NCBI GenBank assembly: GCA_964477115.1
Contig: CAYZCY010000008.1
Span: forward strand, 1-48,665
Source of the DNA: RGIG3135 sp964477115
GTDB lineage: Bacteria > Actinomycetota > Coriobacteriia > Coriobacteriales > Eggerthellaceae
Direction: 5' to 3'
Length of the DNA: 48,665 bases
Made by a program: the position numbers and the translations under genes. Shown in pieces: positions 14,148 to 23,429 of this stretch. Position 1 is the stretch's first letter; each line of letters opens with the position of its first letter. The notes beneath the pieces are model-generated. The model made no database searches. It was not told where the DNA came from and saw only the letters and a list, made by a program, of their open reading frames with translations.

Positions 14148-14743
14148 GAAGCTTGAACGCTGCGGAGGCGGCGCGCGACATCGAGTGCGCGGGGCGCGCG
14201 CTCGAGCAAGCCGGGCAGACGCGCTTTGCCGCCGAGGGCGCGCATGACCCAACCGCATCAAGGTATTTCGTCCTCGAGAAGCTGTTTTCCTACTATGACT
14301 TTCACGAGGGATCCCATCTGCTCGATGTGGGTTGCGCCAATGGGCGCGTGCTCGCGTACTTTGCCCAGGAGGGCTTTCTTGGGCGCGCAACGGGTGTCGA
14401 ACTCGATCCCGAGCTTGCGCAGTCTGCTGGGAAGTGGGCGAGTGGGCACTCCCAGCTTGCCGTGAAGCAGGGTGATGTCCTCGATCTCGATCTGGGGTCT
14501 TACACCGACTTCTACCTGTTCAATCCCTTTGACAACCATGTGCTGGTGCGCTTCATTGAAAAGCTCGAAGCCGAGGCGAGTCGTCCCGTTACGGTGTGCC
14601 ACATGTCTGACAACGGTGACAATTACAGCTACATGGGGCGCCCCTGCTGGCATCTGGTGGATCAGGGTTGGATTCGCGAACACGAGGGCCTTTCTGTTTA
14701 CAGCTGCGCGCAGCATTGGTCGGTCTGGCGCCTGCTGCCTTAA
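14144..14743 (+). CDS. SAM-dependent methyltransferase, unknown substrate
   Basis: A 199-residue class I methyltransferase. Motif I is LLDVGCANGRVLAYF and the acidic residue binding the SAM ribose is in GVELDPEL. The region after motif IV reads FLFNPFDN-like (YLFNPFDNH), resembling small-molecule or protein methyltransferases rather than the NPPY/DPPY DNA types. The start is taken as GTG at 14144, overlapping the rluB stop by four bases (GTGA) with AGAGGA ahead; the coupling suggests joint expression with rluB. No name can be assigned with confidence; its place after rluB hints at an RNA- or ribosome-related role but does not prove it. Confidence 0.8.
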   Translation: MRSLNAAEAARDIECAGRALEQAGQTRFAAEGAHDPTASRYFVLEKLFSYYDFHEGSHLLDVGCANGRVLAYFAQEGFLGRATGVELDPELAQSAGKWASGHSQLAVKQGDVLDLDLGSYTDFYLFNPFDNHVLVRFIEKLEAEASRPVTVCHMSDNGDNYSYMGRPCWHLVDQGWIREHEGLSVYSCAQHWSVWRLLP

Positions 14744-14894
14744 AGTCTCAAGACCGTGTCTCCCTTCGATTTGAGACGCAGTTGTCGGAAAGCTTTTTCG
14801 CCCGATAGGCGCACGCGCGCAGGTGCTGGGCGATCTAAGGGATAAAATAAACACTTACGGTGTAAACCCGCTAGAAGAAAGACCCCAGCCTACC

Positions 14895-16073
14895 ATGCAA
14901 GAAAACCAGCCTGCAGACGCTTTGCCCCAGACGGGCTTCGGCTCCATAGCCGTCGTCGGTCTTGGCCTTATCGGGGCGTCTTTTGCCGCCTCCATCAGAA
15001 AAGCCTTCCCGCACGCCAAGGTGCTTGGCGTCGACACCAACGAGGAAACCTGTCGCGTTGCCCAGAACAGATCTTGGGTTACGCGCGCCGTCCTGCCCGC
15101 AGACCCGTACTTCAAGGATTTCGTGAGTTCGGAATGCGAGCTCGTCGTAGTGGCGACTCCCGTTGCGGCGGTGGACGACTACTTTAGGATGCTTGCCGAC
15201 TGGGGATACTGCGGCGTGGTTACTGATACCGTTTCCACGAAGGCCCACATTCTCGAGGCGGCGCAGACTATTCTCCCCGCTCCTCACAACTACATTCCCG
15301 GTCACCCCATGACCGGATCGGAGAAAAGCGGCATCTCCGCTGCTCGTGAGGATATGTTCAACGGCATCAACTGGATTCTCTGTCCGGATGAGACCACGAT
15401 CCCTGAAAACTTCCAGAAGCTCTATGAGCTTGTGACGGGCGTGTCGGCGCGCGTGGTTTCCATCAAGCGTGAAGAGCATGATCAGGCGGTGGCTATCGTG
15501 AGTCATGTGCCGCATATGGTTGCCTCTTCCCTCATGCAACTGGCAAGTCAGCATGCCGATGACTCCAAGTCCCTGATGAGGCTTGCGGCGGGCGGCTTCA
15601 AGGACTCTACGCGCATAGCGGCCGGATCTCCTAAGCTGTGGTGCGGTATCGCCTTCGACAACGCCGAGGCTCTGAAGTCGGGTCTTAGGGAAGTCAGCGA
15701 TATTATCGACAGCTTCGCCTGCGCGCTTGACCGCGGCGATCGCGAGCAGTTTACCCGCATGCTCTCCGAGGCGGCTGACGCACGCCGCGCCCTTCCCGCC
15801 GCATGGGTTCCCTCGACCGAGGATTTGCTCGAGGTGCGCATTCCCATGACCGACCGCAAGGGCGTCGTTGCAGAGGTTACCACCATCGCAAGCTCGGTTG
15901 GATGCAACATCCAGTCCATCGAAATTGACCATGTGACCGAATCGAGCGCGGTGCTTTCCCTTGTTCTCACTGACGAAGGCGACATCGGCAAGCTCTTCGG
16001 TGAGCTGGTCAAGGCTGGCTTCTCGGCTTCGTTTAATCCCTTGAATCCCAAGGTTGGTGTCAATCATGGCTAA
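14895..16073 (+). CDS. tyrA: Prephenate dehydrogenase with C-terminal ACT domain
   Basis: A 392-residue enzyme that converts prephenate to 4-hydroxyphenylpyruvate with NAD(P)+, the committed step to tyrosine. The Rossmann motif GLGLIGAS is near residue 22, and the substrate-binding GHPMTGSEKSG segment contains the catalytic-region histidine. The last ~75 residues form an ACT domain (IPMTDRKGVVAEVT), which usually mediates tyrosine feedback inhibition. No chorismate mutase domain is present. The ATG at 14895 is chosen; a GTG at 14823 would add 24 poorly structured residues. The stop overlaps the aroA start by eight bases, so shikimate and tyrosine steps are translationally coupled. Confidence 0.92.
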   Translation: MQENQPADALPQTGFGSIAVVGLGLIGASFAASIRKAFPHAKVLGVDTNEETCRVAQNRSWVTRAVLPADPYFKDFVSSECELVVVATPVAAVDDYFRMLADWGYCGVVTDTVSTKAHILEAAQTILPAPHNYIPGHPMTGSEKSGISAAREDMFNGINWILCPDETTIPENFQKLYELVTGVSARVVSIKREEHDQAVAIVSHVPHMVASSLMQLASQHADDSKSLMRLAAGGFKDSTRIAAGSPKLWCGIAFDNAEALKSGLREVSDIIDSFACALDRGDREQFTRMLSEAADARRALPAAWVPSTEDLLEVRIPMTDRKGVVAEVTTIASSVGCNIQSIEIDHVTESSAVLSLVLTDEGDIGKLFGELVKAGFSASFNPLNPKVGVNHG

Positions 16074-17391
16074 AGATGCGCTGACCGCAATCCCCGCTCT
16101 TGCCAAGCCCTTGCTCGGGCCGGCACGTGTTCCCGGCGACAAGTCCATCTCCCATCGAGCTGTGCTGTTTTCCGCCATGGCCGATGGCACCTCCCGCATA
16201 AGCGGTGTGCTCAATTCTGCCGACGTGCGCTCTTCCCTTGAGGCCGTCTCGGCGCTCGGCGCGCAGGTGGACGTCTCCCTGCAGGAAGACGGCAGCTACG
16301 AGGGAAGCATTACAGGCTGGGGCGCGCAAGGCCCCAAGCAGCCCGACGGGCCCGTATACTGCGGCAACTCGGGTACTACGGTGCGCTTGCTCATGGGTGT
16401 TTTGGCTCCCTGGGATATCGAAGTCGAGCTTACGGGGGATGAATCGCTTTCCCGCAGGCCTATGCTTCGTATCACCGAGCCGCTCAGCTTGCTCGGAGCG
16501 AGCTTCTATCCCGAGGGCAAGGCCACTCTTCCCATTACCGTGAAGGGCACGCGTGCGCTCAAGGGCGTTTCCTTTGAGTCGCCGGTCGCCTCGGCGCAAT
16601 TGAAGTCCGCGCTTTTGCTTGCGGGCACCTTCGCCGAAGGTAAGACCGAGGTGTTTGAGCCTGCGGCTTCGCGCAATCATACCGAGCTCATGTTGCCCGA
16701 GTTTGGCGTACGCGTTGACCATCGCGAATGCTATGCCAGCGTTTGCGGACCCAATGTCCTGCGTGCGGCCGAGATCCAGGTTCCCGGAGACCCCTCGTCT
16801 GCGGCCTTCCTTGCCTGCGCGGCGGTTATGTCGCCGGGCAGCGATATCGAGATTGCCGGGGTTGGCTTGGCTTGCGCTCGCATCGGATTCGTACGCGTTC
16901 TCGAGCGCATGGGAGCACGCGTTCGCCTTGATCTTCGCTCGGGCGAAGGTAAGGAGCCGAGTGGTAGCATCTTCGCAAGCTACACGTCCGACCTTCGTGC
17001 TTGTGAGGTTGAGCCGTTCGAGATAGCCTCCATGGTAGATGAGATCCCGGTGCTCTCCCTGCTCGCCGCGCATGCGCAGGGCACCACCGTGTTTAGGGGT
17101 GTGGGCGAGCTGCGCGTGAAGGAGACCGACCGCCTTGCCGCCATCATAGAGGGCCTGGCCGTTCTCGGCATACACGCATGGGAAGAAGGCGATGACCTTT
17201 ACGTTGAGGGAAAGCCCGGTTTCGAGGTGCCTGATGGCCTGGTGTTCGATTCCAAGGGTGATCACCGCCTGGCCATGACCTGGTCCTTGATCGCTTTGAC
17301 CGGCACTGCAGAGGTGAAGATACGTGATTTTGACTGTGTGGCTATCAGCTACCCGCAGTTTTTGGACGATATGAGAAAGTTGGCGCAATGA
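16066..17391 (+). CDS. aroA: 3-phosphoshikimate 1-carboxyvinyltransferase (EPSP synthase)
   Basis: A 441-residue enzyme joining shikimate-3-phosphate and PEP in chorismate synthesis. Visible family motifs: GDKSISHRA at the N terminus, CGNSGTTVRLLMG, SRRPM, GDPSSAAF, KETDRL and GDHRLAM. The two-domain inside-out barrel length is normal. The ATG at 16066 lies inside the last codons of tyrA. The stop (TGA) overlaps the cmk start as ATGA, giving a tyrA-aroA-cmk coupled unit. The aroA-cmk pairing is widespread. Confidence 0.96.
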   Translation: MAKDALTAIPALAKPLLGPARVPGDKSISHRAVLFSAMADGTSRISGVLNSADVRSSLEAVSALGAQVDVSLQEDGSYEGSITGWGAQGPKQPDGPVYCGNSGTTVRLLMGVLAPWDIEVELTGDESLSRRPMLRITEPLSLLGASFYPEGKATLPITVKGTRALKGVSFESPVASAQLKSALLLAGTFAEGKTEVFEPAASRNHTELMLPEFGVRVDHRECYASVCGPNVLRAAEIQVPGDPSSAAFLACAAVMSPGSDIEIAGVGLACARIGFVRVLERMGARVRLDLRSGEGKEPSGSIFASYTSDLRACEVEPFEIASMVDEIPVLSLLAAHAQGTTVFRGVGELRVKETDRLAAIIEGLAVLGIHAWEEGDDLYVEGKPGFEVPDGLVFDSKGDHRLAMTWSLIALTGTAEVKIRDFDCVAISYPQFLDDMRKLAQ

Positions 17392-18059
17392 TCATTGCAA
17401 TTGATGGCCCTTCGGGCGCAGGCAAATCTACGGTGGCTAAGCTCGTTGCCAAGGAGCTGGGTTTCTCGTGCCTTGACACGGGGGCTATGTATCGCAGCGT
17501 TGCCTGGCAGGCTCTGCAAAACGGCGTGGGTTTCGACGACGCCGAAGCTTTGGGGGAAATCGCCCGTAACTATGAGATCAGCTTTGGCCATGAGCCGGGA
17601 GATCCCAGCCCCAAGCAGGTTTTCATCGGCGCAGCCGACGTGACGAGCGCCATTCGCACCGCCGAGATCGACAAGGCGGTAAGCCCCGTATCGGCCGTTG
17701 TTGCCGTGCGCGAGGCTTTGGTCGACCAGCAGCGCCGCATCGGCAATGCGGGTGACTATGTGGTCGAGGGCCGTGATATCGGAACGACGGTGTTTCCCGC
17801 TGCCGAGGTGAAGGTGTTCCTCACCGCCAGCAACGAGGAGAGGGCTCGTCGTCGCGTCGCTCAGAACCTCGAGCGCGGCGTGGGTTCAACCGATTTCGAA
17901 GAGGTTCTCGCGGATCTGGTTCGCCGCGATGAGGCTGACTCAAGCCGTGCGGCAAGCCCGCTTCGCCCCGCCGAAGATGCAGTGCATATCGACTCCACTG
18001 CCCATACCGCTGAAGAGGTCATCGCTCAGATCTGCGCACTTGCGCAGAGCGCGCGATAA
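17388..18059 (+). CDS. cmk: Cytidylate kinase
   Basis: A 223-residue P-loop kinase that phosphorylates CMP/dCMP. The N-terminal Walker A GPSGAGKST and the conserved DTGAMYR segment that binds the nucleotide are clear; VVEGRDIGTTVFP and the C-terminal lid with RRVAQNLERG-type arginines follow. The length fits the family. The start overlaps the aroA stop (ATGA). plsC begins 37 bases later. Confidence 0.96.
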   Translation: MIIAIDGPSGAGKSTVAKLVAKELGFSCLDTGAMYRSVAWQALQNGVGFDDAEALGEIARNYEISFGHEPGDPSPKQVFIGAADVTSAIRTAEIDKAVSPVSAVVAVREALVDQQRRIGNAGDYVVEGRDIGTTVFPAAEVKVFLTASNEERARRRVAQNLERGVGSTDFEEVLADLVRRDEADSSRAASPLRPAEDAVHIDSTAHTAEEVIAQICALAQSAR

Positions 18060-18096
18060 GCGCTTCCTCATAGGCTTCACCTGAAGGGATTCGTGC

Positions 18097-19023
18097 ATGA
18101 TCGTAACGCCATATGACAAGATTTGGGACATGCCCTACGATGGCTTCTCCCAGGAAAAGCAGGCGCCGCGTTGGTTTGGCAACCTTGCGTGGGCCCTGCT
18201 TTCCGTGGTGTTCAAGATTTGCTTTCGCTATGAGGTGGCGGGACGCGAGAACCTGCGCGCGTTCAAGCGCGAAAGCGGCCTTGTCATAGTGGGTAACCAT
18301 ACCTCCTTCCTCGATGTCGTTTTCATGTACCTGGCGACACGTCCCGATCAATGGGTTCGCTTCATGGGCAGGGAAAACCTCTGGCCTAAGGTCGGCGGCC
18401 TTATGGGTCATGTCATTTCTCGCGTCGGCGCTTTTCCGGTCAAGCGCGATTCGGCGGACCGCACCGCAATCAAACGAGCCTCCCGCATGCTGAAAAACGG
18501 CGAGATCGTGGGCGTCATGCCCGAGGGCACGCGCCGCGGCAAGTCCAACATGGCGCCGCGCCTGCATTCGGGAGCTGCCTTTGTGGCGCGTATGGGCAAT
18601 GTCCCCATTCTTCCCATGACGGTTCGCGACGCCGAATATGTCAAGCAGAAGGGCAAGATGCTGCGGTTCCCTAAGATCACCATCGAGTACGGTACGCCCA
18701 TTCTGGTGAGTGACTTCGACTTCCTCCCCAAGGACGAGCGCCTCGATGCCTGCACCTGGTACGCCATGCGCGAGGTGTTTGCCCTTTTCCAGCGCATTCC
18801 CGCTGAGCAAGTCGATATGAAAGCGCTCTTCCCCGAAGACCGCGATTTCTCGGAGGTGTTCGCACAACACGCTATACCCAAGCGCAGCTCTGCTGAGGTG
18901 GTCGCCGACATCAAGGCGAAGCGTCTCGAAAAGGAGCAAGCTCAGGCAAGGAAGGCTGAGGCTGCTGCGGCAGCGGCCGCGTCTGAGGCTGCGTCTCAGT
19001 CGGAAGCCGTGAAGGAGGGCTAA
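18097..19023 (+). CDS. plsC: 1-acyl-glycerol-3-phosphate acyltransferase
   Basis: A 308-residue membrane-associated enzyme that adds the second acyl chain to give phosphatidic acid. The HX4D catalytic motif is seen in GNHTSFLDVV and the PEGTR phosphate-binding motif follows about 80 residues later. A hydrophobic segment precedes the first motif. After about residue 265 the protein continues as an Ala/Lys/Glu-rich low-complexity tail absent from most PlsC. RBS GAAGGG precedes the ATG. Its TAA stop shares one base with the ispH start. plsY, plsX and gpsA elsewhere in the window complete the pathway. Confidence 0.92.
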   Translation: MIVTPYDKIWDMPYDGFSQEKQAPRWFGNLAWALLSVVFKICFRYEVAGRENLRAFKRESGLVIVGNHTSFLDVVFMYLATRPDQWVRFMGRENLWPKVGGLMGHVISRVGAFPVKRDSADRTAIKRASRMLKNGEIVGVMPEGTRRGKSNMAPRLHSGAAFVARMGNVPILPMTVRDAEYVKQKGKMLRFPKITIEYGTPILVSDFDFLPKDERLDACTWYAMREVFALFQRIPAEQVDMKALFPEDRDFSEVFAQHAIPKRSSAEVVADIKAKRLEKEQAQARKAEAAAAAAASEAASQSEAVKEG

Positions 19024-19865
19024 TGGAAGTCATTCGAGCCAGGCATGCGGGTGCATGCTATGGTGTGCAGCGCGCCCTCGACATGGCAAACGAGGTTCTC
19101 GAAACCTGCGAGTGCGTTCATACCTTAGGTCCTTTGATCCACAATCCCAAGGTCGTTGCCGATCTGGAGGCGCGCGGTGTGCGCGTTGCCGCAACGCCTG
19201 AAGACGTGGATGGTGGCACGGTTGTCATTCGCAGTCATGGTGTTACGCCTCAGGTGCGCGCGCGCTTGCTCGATCTGGGGCTTGAGGTCGTGGACGCCAC
19301 CTGTCCGCATGTGGCGCGTGCGCAGAAGGCGGCTGCCGACCTTGCCGCGGCTGGCTGTCGCGTCATCGTGCTTGGAGAGGCTGACCATCCAGAGGTCGAA
19401 GGCTTGCGCGCCTGTGCCGAAGCTGCGGGCGGCAAGGTTGACGTGGTGGGATCCCCGGATGACATCCCTGAGGGTTTGTACGATCCCATCGGCGTGGTGG
19501 CCCAAACAACTCAGATGCGCGAAAACCTCGATGCTGTGGTATGCGCGCTGCGTGAGGGGGGTCTTGAGCCGCGCGTGGAGAAGACCATCTGCTTTGCCAC
19601 TCGTCAGCGTCAGGACGCAGCTGCTGAGCTTGCCTCACGGGTTGATGCCATGGTGGTCATCGGCGGAAGAAACTCATCGAACACCACGCGCCTAGCTGAG
19701 ATTTGCTCGCAGTCCTGCGCGCGTGCCTTCCATATCGAATCCAGCGACGAGCTGCAGGCTTCGTGGTTTAAGGATTGTTCCACCGTTGGCGTTACCGCCG
19801 GTGCCTCTACGCCCGAGGAGCAGATCAATGCCGTGGTGGAAATGCTCGAGGCAATCTGCGTATGA
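19023..19865 (+). CDS. ispH: 4-hydroxy-3-methylbut-2-enyl diphosphate reductase
   Basis: A 280-residue iron-sulphur enzyme making IPP and DMAPP in the last step of the MEP pathway. The three cluster cysteines are Cys12 (GACYGV), Cys94 (DATCPHV) and Cys190 (TICFATRQRQ). The RSHGV, QTT and GRNSSNT substrate-binding segments are present. The length matches IspH without a fused S1 domain. The start overlaps the plsC stop by one base, and the stop overlaps the next start (ATGA), so translation of plsC, ispH and the DUF512 gene is probably coupled. Confidence 0.96.
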   Translation: MEVIRARHAGACYGVQRALDMANEVLETCECVHTLGPLIHNPKVVADLEARGVRVAATPEDVDGGTVVIRSHGVTPQVRARLLDLGLEVVDATCPHVARAQKAAADLAAAGCRVIVLGEADHPEVEGLRACAEAAGGKVDVVGSPDDIPEGLYDPIGVVAQTTQMRENLDAVVCALREGGLEPRVEKTICFATRQRQDAAAELASRVDAMVVIGGRNSSNTTRLAEICSQSCARAFHIESSDELQASWFKDCSTVGVTAGASTPEEQINAVVEMLEAICV

Positions 19866-21289
19866 GCAGCTATCCCACTAAGGACATAGAGCGCGACGCT
19901 ATCCAGGCTAGGCCCTGCGATTTTGCTCGGGGCTATGCCCTCATCTCGGCTGTGGAGGTGGATTCTCCCGCTTACGATGCGGGCTTTGAGCCTGGTTGCC
20001 GTATTCGCTCCGTTAACGGCGAGCCCTTGCGCGACATCATCGACTGGCGATGGCTTACGGCTGACGAAGACGAGATCGTGCTCGGCTATCAAGACCTCGA
20101 CGGGGAAGAAGGCGAAGTCGAGCTCTGTCGCGATTTCGACGAGTCCTGGGGCATCGAGTTCGAGGGTGCGGTGTTCGATCAGGTCAAGCTGTGCCGCAAT
20201 GCCTGCACCTTCTGCTTCATGAGGCAGCTGCCCGCAGGTATGCGCCCCTCGCTTTCCATGCGCGATGACGATTTCAGGTTGAGCTTTTTGTCGGGTACCT
20301 TCGTTACCTTGACCAACCTTTCTGCTGAAGACGAGCAGCGCATCCTCGATCAGCACATATCGCCCTTACGCGTTTCCCTGCACGCCTATGATTCGCAAGC
20401 GAGAAAGAATCTCATCGGCAAGCACGCGCCGCACGGCCTCGCTTCTCTTGAACGCTTGCTCAACGCGGGGATAGAGGTGCATGCCCAGATCGTGCTCGTG
20501 CCGGGCGTGAACGACGGCGAAGTTCTCGAAGAGACGCTTCGCTGGGCTTACGGGCAGCCGGGCATTCTCAACATCGGCATCGTTCCCCTTGGCTACACAC
20601 GCTATCAGGACCGATTCGACAAGAGCTTCAACGATCCCGGCGATGCTCGGGCCGTCATCGACGCGGTTCGCGTTTACCAAGAGCGCGCTCGGGGCGAGCG
20701 CGGGGATCTGTGGGTGTTTGCCGCCGACGAGTTCTACCGCAACGCCTTTGGCGTGAACGTTGCCGATCATCTGCCCCCGGCTTCCGACTACGGCGACTTC
20801 AGCATGTTCGAAGACGGCATCGGCATCATTCGATCCTATCTCGATGAATTTGCCGAAGCCTGCGAAAGCGGGCTTGCCGCGCGTGCGGCGGAGGTCCTCG
20901 AGGCGTCCCAGCTTACCGTGCGCTTCGTTGTGGGAGAGGCCATGCAGCCTTTCCTCGACGCGCTGATAGAGTCGAGTCCTCTTGCAGGGAGGCTTGTTCC
21001 CCTCACCGTGCGCAACAGCTACTTCGGCGGCAATGTGGACGTCACCGGCCTTCTGTGTGCGAGCGATATGGTGGCCGCCATACGCGCCGCGAGCGATTCG
21101 GCGGATGGGAAAGCGCTCATCTTCGCCATACCTAAGATCGTCTTCAACGACGACGGCGTGACGCTTGATGACGCAAGTGTGGCTGATATGGAAAAGGCCG
21201 CAGGGCTTTCCCTGCGCGTGGTATCCTGTAACCCGCTGGATTATCTGGCTGAAATTATCGATTTTCTCAGCGAAGGGGCGGGGGAGTAG
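19862..21289 (+). CDS. DUF512 / PDZ-radical-SAM-like protein
   Basis: A 475-residue conserved protein of unknown function. Residues ~25-90 form a PDZ-like domain (VDSPAYDAGFEPGCRI). Cys111, Cys115 and Cys118 (CRNACTFCFM) make a CX3CX2C motif as in radical-SAM proteins, followed by a barrel-like region, and the C-terminal ~200 residues match the DUF512 pattern with CNPLDYL near the end. The family is typical of Clostridia and Coriobacteriia, usually beside der as here. The start ATG at 19862 overlaps the ispH stop. The location before a ribosome-assembly GTPase suggests a role in ribosome or tRNA biology, but this is inference only. Confidence 0.82.
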   Translation: MSSYPTKDIERDAIQARPCDFARGYALISAVEVDSPAYDAGFEPGCRIRSVNGEPLRDIIDWRWLTADEDEIVLGYQDLDGEEGEVELCRDFDESWGIEFEGAVFDQVKLCRNACTFCFMRQLPAGMRPSLSMRDDDFRLSFLSGTFVTLTNLSAEDEQRILDQHISPLRVSLHAYDSQARKNLIGKHAPHGLASLERLLNAGIEVHAQIVLVPGVNDGEVLEETLRWAYGQPGILNIGIVPLGYTRYQDRFDKSFNDPGDARAVIDAVRVYQERARGERGDLWVFAADEFYRNAFGVNVADHLPPASDYGDFSMFEDGIGIIRSYLDEFAEACESGLAARAAEVLEASQLTVRFVVGEAMQPFLDALIESSPLAGRLVPLTVRNSYFGGNVDVTGLLCASDMVAAIRAASDSADGKALIFAIPKIVFNDDGVTLDDASVADMEKAAGLSLRVVSCNPLDYLAEIIDFLSEGAGE

Positions 21290-21379
21290 GGTCTTCGGGC
21301 CTGTTCAGCAAAGGGCTTTACGGTCTATTTTTGAGCCTCGCGCCAAGCTGTTGTTTGGAATAGTCGAAAAGGAATACGC

Positions 21380-22693
21380 ATGGCACTACCTATTGTTGCG
21401 ATCGTCGGCCGCCCCAACGTGGGCAAGTCCACCCTTGTGAATCGCATCTCCCAGCAAAACGACGCCATTGTGCATGAGATGCGCGGTGTCACCCGAGATC
21501 GCTCTTACCATAAAGCCGACTGGAATGGCGTTGACTTCACCCTCATCGATACTGGCGGTATCGAGATGGGCGAAGATGACGTTTTCCAGGGCTCCATTCG
21601 CAACCAAGCCTTCGAGGCTACGCGCGAAGCCGACGTCATCGTGTTTCTGGTTGACGGCAAAACAGGCATCAATTCGGACGACGAAGAGGTTGCCCGAATC
21701 CTGCGCAAGTCTGACAAGCCGGTTTTTCTGGCGGTGAACAAGCTTGACACCCCCGGCCGTCTCGATGAGATGTGGGAGTTCTACCAGCTCGGCTTGGGCG
21801 ATCCTTGGCCCGTTTCTGCAACCCATGGTCACGGAACGGGTGACCTGCTCGATGTCATCGTCGACGAGCTGCGCAAGGTCGAGGTTGACGAGGTCGAAGA
21901 TGAGCCCTCCGTTAACGTGGCCATCATCGGCCGCCCGAACGCAGGCAAGTCTTCGCTGACCAATAGGCTCACCAATAACGATCGCTCCATCGTTTCCGAC
22001 GTTGCGGGAACCACGCGCGACGCTATCGACACCGTTGTCGAGCATGAGGGCGAGCTCTATCGCATCGTTGACACGGCTGGCCTTCGCCGTAAGAGCCAGA
22101 TTGACGAAGACGTGGAGTATTACGGCTTCGTCCGCGCCATGCGAGCCATCGATCGCGCCGATGTGGCCCTGCTGGTCATTGATGGTACGCTCGGTTTGAC
22201 CAACGAAGACCAGCGCGTTGCAGGCTACGCCGCCGAGCGCGGTTGCGCCATGGTTATCGTGCTCAACAAGTGGGATATCGTTGAGGGACCTGAGGCCAAG
22301 GCCGAGGTTCGCGAGCGCATCGAGGACCGCATGACCTTTGTGGGATACGCTCCGGTTGTCGCTATCTCCGCACTGACCGGCAAGCGCGTCGATCGCATCT
22401 GGGATGCCATTGACAAGGCCTATGCCAACTACAGCGCTTCCATTCCCACCAACCAGCTCAACACCTTCCTGTCCGAGATCCGCGAGTCAGGTCATACCAT
22501 CAGCAAGGGCAAGTCCATCCTTCGCATGAAGTACGTCACCCAGACTTCCACCTGCCCACCGGAGTTCACCTTCTTCGCCAATCGCCCGGACATCGTAGAC
22601 GACAACTACGAGCGCTACTTGGAGAATCGCCTGCGCAAGGCCTTCGATCTTGAGGGCACGCCCATCAGGCTTAAGTTTAAGAAGAAGGATTAG
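21380..22693 (+). CDS. der: Ribosome biogenesis GTPase Der (EngA)
   Basis: A 437-residue GTPase with two tandem GTP-binding domains and a C-terminal KH-like domain, required for 50S assembly. The G1 loops are GRPNVGKS (10-17) and GRPNAGKS in the second domain; DTGG and DTAG G3 motifs and NKLD/NKWD G4 motifs are present. The RBS AAGGA lies 7 bases before the ATG. A 90-bp gap separates it from the DUF512 gene and may hold a promoter, which I could not resolve. Confidence 0.97.
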   Translation: MALPIVAIVGRPNVGKSTLVNRISQQNDAIVHEMRGVTRDRSYHKADWNGVDFTLIDTGGIEMGEDDVFQGSIRNQAFEATREADVIVFLVDGKTGINSDDEEVARILRKSDKPVFLAVNKLDTPGRLDEMWEFYQLGLGDPWPVSATHGHGTGDLLDVIVDELRKVEVDEVEDEPSVNVAIIGRPNAGKSSLTNRLTNNDRSIVSDVAGTTRDAIDTVVEHEGELYRIVDTAGLRRKSQIDEDVEYYGFVRAMRAIDRADVALLVIDGTLGLTNEDQRVAGYAAERGCAMVIVLNKWDIVEGPEAKAEVRERIEDRMTFVGYAPVVAISALTGKRVDRIWDAIDKAYANYSASIPTNQLNTFLSEIRESGHTISKGKSILRMKYVTQTSTCPPEFTFFANRPDIVDDNYERYLENRLRKAFDLEGTPIRLKFKKKD

Positions 22694-22697
22694 CCCT

Positions 22698-23429
22698 ATG
22701 ATGAGCTGTCTTGTATTTATCGTACTGGTCTTTGCGGTGGCGTTTTTGCTTGGATCCGTGCCGTGGGGTTTGGTCATTTCTAAGATTGTCTATAAGAAAG
22801 ACATTCGAGATGAAGGCTCGGGCAACATTGGCACCACTAACGCCATGCGCTCGCTTGGCAAGATTGGCGGCGCTTCGGTGTTTTTGCTTGATTTCGGCAA
22901 GGGCCTGCTATCGGGTTTTATCGCCCTGTCTGTTGCCGCGTGGATCGTTGAATCCAATTGGGACGGCGCCTTGGATGTGTGCCTGCTCTTCATCGGGGAT
23001 AAGATAGATGCGCATAGCGCCATGATTGATGGCTACTTTACACAGCTCTGCGTGACCGTGTCTTTCCTCGGCTGTGTTTGGGGCCATATCTTTAGCCCCT
23101 GGCTCGGTTTCAAGGGCGGCAAGGGCATCGCGGTTGCCGTGGGCTGCCTGTTCATGGTCTTTGGGCCGGTCGGCGCTCTTCTCGAGCTTTCCATCTTCAT
23201 CGTGCTCGTGCTTCTTTCACGCTACGTGTCCCTGGGCTCTGTTGCGGCAGCCGCAGCCTGCCCCTTCTTCTCCCTGTATTATTTCTGGGGCAATTGGCCT
23301 GCCATCGCTTTGTGCACCGTTGCTGCCATTACGGTTGTGTGGGCGCATAGGGAAAACATCAAGCGTCTTATGTCGGGCACCGAGCGCCGCATTGGCGACA
23401 AGAAGGAAAAAGAGGCCGAGGCCGCATGA
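22698..23429 (+). CDS. plsY: Glycerol-3-phosphate acyltransferase PlsY
   Basis: A 243-residue polytopic membrane enzyme that transfers acyl from acyl-phosphate (made by PlsX) to glycerol-3-phosphate. Family motifs are clear: LLGSVPWGL at the N terminus, GSGNIGTTNAMR, and GFKGGKGIAVAVG. It is some 40 residues longer than the usual ~200, mostly from a polar loop between the second and third membrane segments (around residues 78-112) and a charged C-terminal tail. ATG at 22698 follows AAGGAT; a second ATG is adjacent. gpsA, which makes its substrate, overlaps its stop by four bases. Confidence 0.93.
   Translation: MMSCLVFIVLVFAVAFLLGSVPWGLVISKIVYKKDIRDEGSGNIGTTNAMRSLGKIGGASVFLLDFGKGLLSGFIALSVAAWIVESNWDGALDVCLLFIGDKIDAHSAMIDGYFTQLCVTVSFLGCVWGHIFSPWLGFKGGKGIAVAVGCLFMVFGPVGALLELSIFIVLVLLSRYVSLGSVAAAAACPFFSLYYFWGNWPAIALCTVAAITVVWAHRENIKRLMSGTERRIGDKKEKEAEAA

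Noticed and set aside
14745..14777. Terminator between the methyltransferase and tyrA
   Set aside because: GTCTCAA/TTGAGAC pair 19 bases apart but no T-run follows; kept only as a weak stem-loop, not a feature.
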